A stretch of DNA of 6,992 nucleotides from Mageeibacillus sp. UBA3781. Lineage in GTDB: Bacteria; Bacillota; Clostridia; Saccharofermentanales; Saccharofermentanaceae. The position numbers and the translations under genes are program-made. Every line of letters begins with the position of its first letter. Position 1 is the stretch's first letter. The notes beneath the pieces were generated by a model. That model saw nothing but the letters and a program-made list of their open reading frames with translations, made no database searches and had not been told where the DNA came from. The stretch covers positions 1 to 6,992 of the forward strand of contig DFFH01000064.1 in the NCBI GenBank assembly GCA_002368805.1, read 5' to 3'. This document shows, one piece after another, positions 1-5,133 of the stretch.

Positions 1-66
1 CAACCACTAAATTGAAATAAGCCTATAGATATTAATTGATTTGCAACATGATGGGAACTTTTCTCG

Positions 67-72
67 TCTAAT
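67..72 (+). promoter_or_regulatory. Possible -10 element for the first gene
   Basis: TCTAAT matches the TATAAT consensus at five of six positions and ends 38 nt before the ATG at 111. TTGCAA at 41-46 would be a reasonable -35 but is 20 bp away, longer than the usual 16-18. A similar TCTAATA lies at 3961-3967 before the gene at 3996. This is only a weak guess. The rest of 1-96 shows nothing I can name; no upstream gene end can be supported. Confidence 0.22.
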
Positions 73-96
73 AGCTGAAGTACTTTTTTGGCAGAC

Positions 97-101
97 GGAG
101 G
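97..101 (+). promoter_or_regulatory. Ribosome binding site deciding the ATG 111 start
   Basis: GGAGG lies 9 nt before the ATG at 111. A GTG in the same frame at 102 directly abuts this site and is therefore unlikely to be the start. Confidence 0.8.
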
Positions 102-110
102 GTGAACCGC

Positions 111-1145
111 ATGAAAAGTTATATCAAGGTCTGGGGCATTATCATACTGGTTGTTAATATTCTGGCGTTCGGCTTCCTTCTTTTTGCCGGCGATGACCTG
201 ATCAAACGCGGCCAGGAATATGAAAAAGTGTATCCCTGCAGAACAATTGGTGTGGTGACTGCTGAAATCGATGCGGATCTGATGTCCGGCTCTACTGATG
301 AAGCGTACGACGATTTCGAGCCTGTTGATACAGAGCCCAGTTTAAGGAGAGTCGGAGGCAGCAGTTTGCTATACGTCGGTGAGATCCTTGTACTCATTAC
401 TTTCATCCTCACCGGAATCGCGATCTTTATTTATCTGATCTGTGATTACCTTAATAGCAAGCTGTACGTGAGTGCTTTTGCGATGGTCGGTCTGGTACTT
501 TTCATGGCCGGTTCCGGATATGTCTGCAGGTTTTATTACATATATCTCCGCCAGCCGGGCAAAATTGTCGGTGAGGTCCATTACAATGCACCGATCATCT
601 ATCTCTACGATGAGCAGGAGCGCGAGGCGACGGTCAAGCTCGACTTAAATGGTGAACTGACTTGTACTTATCCGAAGTATAACGACGAGACCGGCTGGGT
701 CGTGAAGACTTCTTCCGACGGAGTTCTGACCGATAGCACTGGCCGCCAGTATGAATATCTCTACTGGGAAGCAGATCTGAATACGGTGCCGGACTTCTCT
801 AAGGGCTTCTGCGTGCGCGGGGAAGATTCTGCCGATTTCCTGGAAAAAGCACTTTCCGACTTGGGTCTTACGGATACGGAAGCAAATACCTTCATTATGT
901 ACTGGCTCCCACAGCTGGAAGAGAATCCATACAACGTGATCTCGTTCCAGACCGAGACATATGAGAACGCGGCAAAACTGGATGTTGATCCGATCCCGGA
1001 TACAATCGTTCGCGTCAACATGCTTTTCTACGGAACGGACGAATACTTAGAGATAGAAGCACAGGACCTCACATCGATGAACCCGTCGGTCTCCGAACGC
1101 GAAGGTTTTGTTCTTGTCGAGTGGGGCGGCGGCAAACTCGGGTGA
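111..1145 (+). CDS. Three-pass membrane protein with an extracytoplasmic IYLY/YLYWE-type domain
   Basis: The protein has 344 residues from the ATG at 111. Hydrophobic helices at about 7-26, 86-110 and 119-138 predict a short cytoplasmic N-terminus, an outer loop (27-85, acidic) and an outer C-terminal domain of about 200 residues. That domain begins with PIIYLYDEQ (161-169) and contains VKLDLNGELTCTYP (175-188), YLYWE (216-220), GFCVRGED (232-239), YWLPQLEENPYNVISFQT (264-281) and a closing FVLVEWGG (333-340). From memory this pattern recurs in uncharacterised cell-surface proteins of Clostridia, often as IYLYPE; here the Pro is Asp. I know no function for it; a surface or envelope role is inferred. 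Three cysteines (Cys43, Cys185, Cys234) are predicted to lie outside the membrane. No terminator follows, and the next operon's promoter starts 33 bp downstream. The membrane topology is well supported, the function is not. Confidence 0.85.
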   Translation: MKSYIKVWGIIILVVNILAFGFLLFAGDDLIKRGQEYEKVYPCRTIGVVTAEIDADLMSGSTDEAYDDFEPVDTEPSLRRVGGSSLLYVGEILVLITFILTGIAIFIYLICDYLNSKLYVSAFAMVGLVLFMAGSGYVCRFYYIYLRQPGKIVGEVHYNAPIIYLYDEQEREATVKLDLNGELTCTYPKYNDETGWVVKTSSDGVLTDSTGRQYEYLYWEADLNTVPDFSKGFCVRGEDSADFLEKALSDLGLTDTEANTFIMYWLPQLEENPYNVISFQTETYENAAKLDVDPIPDTIVRVNMLFYGTDEYLEIEAQDLTSMNPSVSEREGFVLVEWGGGKLG

Positions 1146-1178
1146 AATAGCTACCTGAGAAGAACAGTGAATTATGTG

Positions 1179-1198
1179 TTGACAAGTAAACTTGGCAA
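1179..1198 (+). promoter_or_regulatory. Candidate operator 1, interrupted palindrome in the promoter
   Basis: The 20 bp fit TTGnCAAGTnnACTTGnCAA with all 16 specified arm positions symmetric, and the core CAAGT-AA-ACTTG (1183-1194) is a perfect dyad. The site starts at the -35 hexamer and fills most of the spacer. The XRE-family protein encoded at 1581-1787 is the natural candidate ligand, as small Cro/CI-like repressors usually bind such dyads as dimers and control their own operon. The dyad is seen; the binding partner is inferred. Confidence 0.6.
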
Positions 1199-1207
1199 TG
1201 ATATCCT
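1179..1207 (+). promoter_or_regulatory. Strong sigma-A-type promoter of the three-gene operon
   Basis: A perfect -35 TTGACA (1179-1184), a 17-bp spacer and TATCCT (1202-1207, four of six consensus bases including the essential A2 and T6) form the best promoter in the window. Transcription should begin near 1214, giving a leader of about 33 nt before the ATG at 1247. The -35 and spacer are covered by the palindrome at 1179-1198, so a bound repressor would block RNA polymerase. Confidence 0.75.
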
Positions 1208-1213
1208 TTAGCC

Positions 1214-1233
1214 ATGCAAAGAAAACTTGGCAA
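1214..1233 (+). promoter_or_regulatory. Candidate operator 2, degenerate copy at the transcription start
   Basis: The right half AAACTTGGCAA (1223-1233) repeats exactly the right half of operator 1 (1188-1198), with centres 35 bp apart. The left half keeps five of eight symmetric positions, so 13 of 16 arm positions match the consensus. It begins at the predicted transcription start and reaches into the ribosome binding site of the first gene. Paired sites of this kind are typical of cooperative or graded autoregulation, but this is inference. Confidence 0.45.
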
Positions 1234-1238
1234 AGGAG
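1232..1238 (+). promoter_or_regulatory. Ribosome binding site deciding the ATG 1247 start
   Basis: AAAGGAG lies 8 nt before the ATG at 1247. An in-frame ATG at 1214 coincides with the predicted transcription start and has no binding site, so it is rejected. Confidence 0.8.
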
Positions 1239-1246
1239 TTTCCGTT

Positions 1247-1570
1247 ATGAATAGAGATGAGATCCTGGCGAGGAGCCAGAAAGAGAATCACGGTCAGGAT
1301 ATTGTTAATCTGGAAATTGCTAAAGACAGCTTGAAAAACGGATGGATCGTTATCGTATGCCTGCTGGCGGTAGTATCTGTTGTAGACGCGCTGGTGTTTG
1401 ACCGGATGAACAGTGAAGTGTTTTTCGCGATCACTGCAGCAACTTCCGTGGTGTTTTTCCTTAAGTACTATAAACTGCATCAGAAGCATGAGCTCTTCAT
1501 CGCGATCATAGATGCGGTCGCGGCAGCTGCTTTTTTCGTAGCATGGATACTTGAACTGGTGAAGTACTGA
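1247..1570 (+). CDS. Small three-helix membrane protein, DUF6442-like
   Basis: The protein has 107 residues. A charged cytoplasmic N-terminus (MNRDEILARSQKEN, then QDIVNLEIAKDSLKNG) is followed by hydrophobic helices at about 32-51, 57-73 and 83-105, with a basic KYYKLHQKHE segment (73-82) between the last two. The opening (M/N-x-x-E-I-L-A-x-S-x-x-E-N) and the overall plan match what I recall of DUF6442, a small uncharacterised Bacillota membrane family usually encoded directly before a short XRE regulator, as here. The next gene starts 10 bp after the stop, so the two are almost certainly co-transcribed from the promoter at 1179. Its role is unknown; sensing envelope state or modulating the neighbouring repressor is one possibility. 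The family name is from memory and not from a search. Confidence 0.85.
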   Translation: MNRDEILARSQKENHGQDIVNLEIAKDSLKNGWIVIVCLLAVVSVVDALVFDRMNSEVFFAITAATSVVFFLKYYKLHQKHELFIAIIDAVAAAAFFVAWILELVKY

Positions 1571-1580
1571 GGCAGCTTCT

Positions 1581-1787
1581 ATGGATGATAAATTGGTACT
1601 AAAAAACAGACTGAAGGAGATCCGCACCGAGAAAGGAATGTCTCAAGCCGAACTGGCGGAGCTTGTAGGTGTATCCCGTAATACGATCAGTTCCATCGAA
1701 ACCGGACAATTCAGTCCGACGGCAAAACTGGCTTTGATCCTGTGCATCGCGCTGGACAGGAAATTCGAAGATGTATTCTTCTTCTGA
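1581..1787 (+). CDS. XRE (Cro/CI)-type helix-turn-helix transcriptional regulator
   Basis: The protein has 68 residues and consists of a single HTH_3 domain, with no ligand-binding or dimerisation extension. The helix-turn-helix is SQAELAELVGV (about 21-31) followed by the recognition helix SRNTISSIETG (32-42). QFSPTAKLALILCIALDRKFEDVFFF then completes the five-helix fold and ends in the aromatic tail typical of this short class. A GAGG at 1569-1572, overlapping the preceding stop codon, lies 8 nt before the ATG. It is the second gene of the operon and the likely ligand of the palindromes at 1179-1198 and 1214-1233, which would make it an autoregulator. The family assignment is firm; the target and the signal it responds to are inferred. 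Confidence 0.93.
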   Translation: MDDKLVLKNRLKEIRTEKGMSQAELAELVGVSRNTISSIETGQFSPTAKLALILCIALDRKFEDVFFF

Positions 1788-1808
1788 AGATCAGTCGGAA
1801 GAATAGTG

Positions 1809-1814
1809 AAGGAG
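1809..1814 (+). promoter_or_regulatory. Ribosome binding site deciding the ATG 1823 start
   Basis: AAGGAG lies 8 nt before the ATG at 1823. The open frame extends upstream to 1742, but that part overlaps the XRE gene and has no binding site. Confidence 0.8.
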
Positions 1815-1822
1815 AGATTACC

Positions 1823-2026
1823 ATGGCATTTTTCGCACCCATTCCATTGATCCGGAAAAACCATATAATCGCCCGGCTGCAAGAGACGGGTGCTTTTTCC
1901 GCGGAGACTTCAAAAACACTGGCAGAGGCCGGAGTGATCAATCCCAACGGCTTTAAGCGCATCACGGAAAGACTTGTGAGGACCGGCGCGATAAAGAGGA
2001 CCGGAGAGGGAAGATACTATCTATGA
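1823..2026 (+). CDS. Small conserved protein, probable winged-helix DNA-binding fold
   Basis: The protein has 67 residues, starting MAFFAPIPLIRKNHIIARL. After a hydrophobic, Pro-containing opening, the predicted helices HIIARLQETG, SAETSKTLAEAG and NGFKRITERLVRTG are followed by AIKRTGEGRYYL. This matches the pattern of a winged helix: helix, helix-turn-helix, then a short beta wing ending in the G-x-Y-Y-L typical of wings. It is basic, as expected of a nucleic-acid-binding protein. It follows the XRE gene by 35 bp with its own strong binding site and no visible promoter, so it is probably the third gene of the operon. I recall near-identical short proteins in Clostridia but no assigned function. 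It could be a second regulator or a partner of the XRE protein. Existence as a gene is well supported, the fold moderately. Confidence 0.75.
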   Translation: MAFFAPIPLIRKNHIIARLQETGAFSAETSKTLAEAGVINPNGFKRITERLVRTGAIKRTGEGRYYL

Positions 2027-2060
2027 AACTCCCTGTCAATTTAGAATAGATAGTGCTTTT
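2015..2060 (+). terminator. Possible intrinsic terminator of the three-gene operon
   Basis: ACTATCTAT (2016-2024) and ATAGATAGT (2046-2054) form a perfect 9-bp stem with a 21-nt loop, extended by a T-G pair (2015/2055) and followed by GCTTTT. The stem is AT-rich and the T run is only four, so termination would be weak. The left arm holds the last codons, and the stop TGA begins on its last base, so a translating ribosome would prevent it from forming. Confidence 0.4.
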
Positions 2061-2082
2061 CGAACACAAAGATAACAGAATT

Positions 2083-2110
2083 GCCCCGTCTGTAACATGT
2101 GGACGGCGGG
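2083..2110 (+). other. GC-rich hairpin without a T tract
   Basis: CCCCGTC (2084-2090) can pair with GACGGCGGG (2102-2110) as seven base pairs with one bulged C, leaving an 11-nt loop. No T run follows on the + strand, and on the - strand the following bases are only moderately T-rich. It lies 26 bp before the -10 box of the MutS-like gene. It may be a barrier between two transcription units or chance. Confidence 0.25.
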
Positions 2111-2135
2111 ATGCGCAGTAAAAACGGTTTAGCGG

Positions 2136-2141
2136 TATAAT
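2136..2141 (+). promoter_or_regulatory. Probable -10 element of the MutS-like gene
   Basis: A perfect TATAAT lies 38 nt before the ATG at 2180. The -35 position at 2113-2118 (GCGCAG) is poor and there is no TGn extension. Transcription would begin near 2148. Confidence 0.4.
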
Positions 2142-2179
2142 AGGGGAGAATGAAAAATAATTGACCCCGGAGGCCCGAC

Positions 2180-3925
2180 ATGGCAGTAGATATCAATAAA
2201 CCCATCAGCATTCTTTACCCCTATAACGATGAAGTGAAATATACGCAGCTCAGCAGTCTCGCGTGCCATGATCTCGCGCTGGACACGCTGTGCACCACCC
2301 TTGCGCAGGGGCCGAAGGAGGATGTTCTGATCATGGACATCCTTTCCAAACTTACGACCGACCGGCGTGTCGCTGAGTACCGCCAGAAGGTGTTTGTCGA
2401 TATACTGAATCTCCCGGACCTTCGGAAGAAGATGATGGAGCTTCTCGATAAGATCTCCTACATCAAGGACTTTAAGACCATGAAGCGCGGATCTTCCGAG
2501 AGGATGGGGCTCTGGGATCTTCTGCATAAACTCGATGAGATCTCCGACTATATCAAGTGCGTCGAAGCCATGCAGGACTGCCTCGGCAAGGCCGACCTCA
2601 AGTCGCAGGGCCTTCTGGATCTGCGTGAATACGTCAATGCTGTCTATACGGATTCTTTCTTCGCCGAGATGAAGGCGGATATTGAGAAGGTGAAGGCAGA
2701 GGCCAGCAGCGTGAAGAGTGTGACCGTCGGCATCAACGTCAACGAGCGCTTCGAGGCGAGTTCCCTCGGTCTCATCTCCATCAACGACGCGCCTTTTAAG
2801 AAGTCCGGTATCGTCAGCAATTTTGCCGATGCCCTGAAGTCGAAAAATAAGCTCCACGAAGGCACGGACTGGGACGGAGACATGCACTATACCCCTGCAG
2901 AAGGCGATGAGGAAGGTGCCGGTTTTATGGACCGGTTATCCGAAGCGTATTCGAAGGGAACTACGGGCGGCATTATCATGAAGAACGTTGCCAATACCCA
3001 TAGTACGACTGCCGCTGTTCCGAAGGGAGACGGTGTCGAGAGCACCACATTCTATCTCGGAAAGATCGTCACAAAGCTTCTCGACACTCTAGTAAAGAAG
3101 CTCCGTGATACACTCGGCAAGTATGTAAATGTCGCGGTCGTGAATATTTCCAAGCTCATCCCTGAGTTCGTATTCTATATCCGGTTCGCCGAGTTCATCG
3201 AAGGCAACATGAAGAAAGGCATGCCATTCTGCGAGGCATCCGTGCTCACGGAGAAGGAGCTGTCCGAAGGAATCACCATGAAGGCCAGAGGTCTTTATAA
3301 CCTTAAACTCGCGATCTCCTCGAACCACAGTGAAGAGATCGTTTATAACGACCTCGACTTCGATTCTGACCACACTGTCTATATCCTGACCGGTGCGAAC
3401 CGCGGCGGTAAGACCACGATCACACAGGCCGTCGGCCTTCTCTTCGTTCTCGCGCAGAGCGGCATCTATGTCCCGGCCACAAGCTTCGAATATAAGCCGG
3501 TCGATAATATCCTGACGCATTTCCCGGCGGACGAGGATAAGACCATGGATCTCGGACGACTCGGTGAAGAGTGTGTCCGCTTTAAGGAACTCTACACGGA
3601 AGCGACGGAGGACAGCCTGATGCTCCTGAACGAGACATTCTCGACGACGTCTTTTGAAGAAGGTTACTACATCGCGAAAGACTCCGTGCGCGCGATCCTG
3701 AAGAAGGGCATCCGCACGATCTATAACACGCATATGCATAAGCTCGCCTACGATGTCGATACCCTAAATGAAGGCGACGCGAAGGTGAAGGCTTCCTCGC
3801 TCATCGTGAAGAACGAAGGCGCCAAGCGTTCCTTCAAGGTCGAGGTCGCACCGCCGGAGGGCATGAGCTTCGCTAAAGACATCGCGGAGAAATACGGCGT
3901 CACCTACGAGATGCTGACGGAGTGA
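2180..3925 (+). CDS. MutS-like ATPase lacking the mismatch-recognition domain
   Basis: The protein has 581 residues against about 850 for MutS. GGAGG (2169-2173) lies 6 nt before the ATG. The C-terminal part is a MutS domain V ABC-type ATPase: Walker A GANRGGKTT (405-413; canonical GPNMGGKST), a DLGRLGEE segment in the signature-motif region, Walker B SLMLLNET (479-486; Asn484 where MutS has Asp, with the catalytic Glu485 kept) and the H-loop NTHMHKLA (516-523; MutS THYHEL). The N-terminal half is largely helical, as in the MutS core/lever, with an acidic Gly-rich stretch near 226-290. There is no Phe-x-Glu mismatch-reading motif and no C-terminal Smr or KOW domain. It probably dimerises and uses ATP to clamp a DNA or other nucleic-acid structure rather than to find mismatches; the substrate is unknown. 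C-ending codons are commoner than in the flanking genes. It is not classical MutS or MutS2. Confidence 0.85.
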   Translation: MAVDINKPISILYPYNDEVKYTQLSSLACHDLALDTLCTTLAQGPKEDVLIMDILSKLTTDRRVAEYRQKVFVDILNLPDLRKKMMELLDKISYIKDFKTMKRGSSERMGLWDLLHKLDEISDYIKCVEAMQDCLGKADLKSQGLLDLREYVNAVYTDSFFAEMKADIEKVKAEASSVKSVTVGINVNERFEASSLGLISINDAPFKKSGIVSNFADALKSKNKLHEGTDWDGDMHYTPAEGDEEGAGFMDRLSEAYSKGTTGGIIMKNVANTHSTTAAVPKGDGVESTTFYLGKIVTKLLDTLVKKLRDTLGKYVNVAVVNISKLIPEFVFYIRFAEFIEGNMKKGMPFCEASVLTEKELSEGITMKARGLYNLKLAISSNHSEEIVYNDLDFDSDHTVYILTGANRGGKTTITQAVGLLFVLAQSGIYVPATSFEYKPVDNILTHFPADEDKTMDLGRLGEECVRFKELYTEATEDSLMLLNETFSTTSFEEGYYIAKDSVRAILKKGIRTIYNTHMHKLAYDVDTLNEGDAKVKASSLIVKNEGAKRSFKVEVAPPEGMSFAKDIAEKYGVTYEMLTE

Positions 3926-3982
3926 TTTTCGCATAGAGAAAAAATAGCCCCGCTGAAAAGTCTAATAAGTAAAGAACGATTT

Positions 3983-3987
3983 GGAGG
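3983..3987 (+). promoter_or_regulatory. Ribosome binding site deciding the ATG 3996 start
   Basis: GGAGG lies 8 nt before the ATG at 3996. The in-frame TTG at 3981 overlaps this site and is rejected. The 70-bp gap after the MutS-like gene has no convincing terminator, and only a weak -10-like TCTAAT at 3961-3966. Confidence 0.75.
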
Positions 3988-3995
3988 TTGTCAAC

Positions 3996-5000
3996 ATGAG
4001 AATAAAGAGAATTCTGATGACGCTTATTCTGGCCATGATGATCTGTTCAACGGGATTTGTTGTGCTCTGTGGAAGGTACAAAAAGCCTAAGCTGGAACAG
4101 CAATGTAAGATCGAGCTCGGTCAGGACAGAGTGACCGAGGTCAAAGAGTATGGTGAAGATGGATTCCTGTGTCTGATCAACGGAACTGAACTTCGATTGA
4201 TGGCATATAACGGAGAAGTCCTGAGTTCCCTGTCATTAGATGAGGAAGTCACGCTTCTGGCGACTGACGACGATAAGGCCGCCTTTACTTTTTCTAAGAC
4301 TCCTAATTATAACGGAGGGTATATCGTCGCCGTATGCGGTGGAAAAAACATCCGGGTCATTGCTTCAGATCCAAGACAGAACAGCCTGTTTACGAAGATG
4401 GATTTCTCGTTGGAGAATACGGTCGTTTCGGCTGCTGTAAGGGATTCGATCGTCTATATTGTTTTGGATAACGGCGACCTGTACGGGTTCGATATACCGA
4501 TCCTCACCAAGAGTGAAGTCAGGGAAGATAATGGAAAGGAAGAAACATCTGTTGATCTCAAACTGATCTGTCAGAATGCAAAGATCGTCGGAGGACACTA
4601 TGTAGTCTTAAAAGATAACTCTTATATGGATATTTATCGATATAATACGGGTGATCCTTACGAGCCTTTCGGTGAAGAAATTATCGGCGTGGCGAATATT
4701 CTTGGCGGTGGGCAGATCATTACATCCCAAGCTATATATGACCCAGTCCTTCCAACGGATATTCGGATAATGCAACAGATCGATAATGGTCAGGTATATG
4801 CAGGAAGCATGGGATATTTCTATGTGGAGAATGGCGAATTCTATTACACCGGTTTTTTAAACGATCCCGGACAACATGCCGGGTATAGTCCCGAGGCGAA
4901 GCAGGCACGTGTCGATATACCTTCCGGATATAATTACTGTTGTATCTGCCGTGGAATCGTCTGCTATGACGAACACACGATCATCTGCTATTTTGTGTGA
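3996..5000 (+). CDS. Exported or membrane-anchored protein, possible degenerate RCC1-like beta-propeller
   Basis: The protein has 334 residues. The basic start MRIKR and a hydrophobic stretch at about 6-25 form a signal peptide or membrane anchor; VVLC at 22-25 is a poor lipobox, so a lipoprotein is unlikely. The rest is beta-rich with recurring units such as VYIVLDNGDLYGF (153-165), YVVLKDNSYMDIY (202-214) and YFYVENGEFYYTG (274-286), spaced about 50-70 residues apart. This resembles the V-x-x-x-x-(D/N)-G-x-(L/F)-Y beat of RCC1-type propellers, with GVANILGGG (231-239) resembling the strand between repeats. Five cysteines crowd the last 20 residues (315, 316, 318, 323, 331). I recognise no enzyme motif. 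It may bind a ligand or partner outside the membrane. Coding and export are well supported; the fold is inference from repeat spacing. Confidence 0.8.
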   Translation: MRIKRILMTLILAMMICSTGFVVLCGRYKKPKLEQQCKIELGQDRVTEVKEYGEDGFLCLINGTELRLMAYNGEVLSSLSLDEEVTLLATDDDKAAFTFSKTPNYNGGYIVAVCGGKNIRVIASDPRQNSLFTKMDFSLENTVVSAAVRDSIVYIVLDNGDLYGFDIPILTKSEVREDNGKEETSVDLKLICQNAKIVGGHYVVLKDNSYMDIYRYNTGDPYEPFGEEIIGVANILGGGQIITSQAIYDPVLPTDIRIMQQIDNGQVYAGSMGYFYVENGEFYYTGFLNDPGQHAGYSPEAKQARVDIPSGYNYCCICRGIVCYDEHTIICYFV

Positions 5001-5022
5001 TTAAAATCCTCTTTGATTTCAT

Positions 5023-5062
5023 GTGCCCCGCTCGCGCATTTGTTATAATGGGAGCGGGGTAT
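5023..5062 (+). terminator. GC-rich hairpin, probable terminator of the upstream gene
   Basis: CCCCGCTC (5026-5033) and GAGCGGGG (5052-5059) form a perfect 8-bp stem with an 18-nt loop, extended outward by one T-A and two G-T pairs to 5023/5062 and followed by TTTTCC. The hairpin starts 23 bp after the stop at 5000. Its loop contains the extended -10 box of the next gene, so terminator and promoter overlap. Confidence 0.5.
5041..5049 (+). promoter_or_regulatory. Extended -10 promoter of the DUF4261-like gene
   Basis: TGT-TATAAT is a complete extended -10 element (TGnTATAAT), which can work without a -35; the -35 position is ATGTGC and poor. Transcription would begin near 5056, inside the right arm of the hairpin, giving a leader of about 78 nt before the ATG at 5134. 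Confidence 0.55.
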
Positions 5063-5123
5063 TTTCCAGGCGGGGGCTGTTGGAACAGAAGTATGAATAT
5101 CCGGCATCAGCATATAATGTGAT

Positions 5124-5127
5124 GGAG
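5124..5127 (+). promoter_or_regulatory. Ribosome binding site deciding the ATG 5134 start
   Basis: GGAG lies 6 nt before the ATG at 5134. The in-frame ATG at 5122 and TTG at 5080 have no good binding site, and the open frame back to 5023 includes the promoter and terminator, so the shortest start is chosen. Confidence 0.6.
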
Positions 5128-5133
5128 TTGATT

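Noticed and set aside
1208..1627. Open frame of 139 codons on the - strand
   Set aside because: It covers two + strand genes with good start signals and a consensus promoter; its own product has no recognisable features.
1247..2026. Toxin-antitoxin module
   Set aside because: A small membrane protein next to an XRE protein can suggest one, but the membrane protein has three helices and a family-like charged N-terminus rather than a short toxic peptide, and the pairing is a known regulator arrangement.
2129..2887. Open frame of 252 codons on the - strand
   Set aside because: It lies wholly opposite the MutS-like gene, lacks a binding site and a recognisable domain, and is explained by the C-rich third codon positions of the + strand gene.
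3089..3739. Open frame of 216 codons on the - strand
   Set aside because: It is antisense to the ATPase domain of the MutS-like gene; the + strand reading has Walker A, Walker B and the H-loop.
3949..3995. Terminator or strong promoter between the MutS-like gene and the next gene
   Set aside because: GCCCCGCT has no complementary arm nearby, and TCTAAT at 3961-3966 has no usable -35, so neither is supported.
5113..5118. A second perfect TATAAT just before the DUF4261-like gene
   Set aside because: Transcription from it would start near 5125, inside the GGAG ribosome binding site at 5124-5127, and no -35 fits. The extended -10 at 5041-5049 is better placed.
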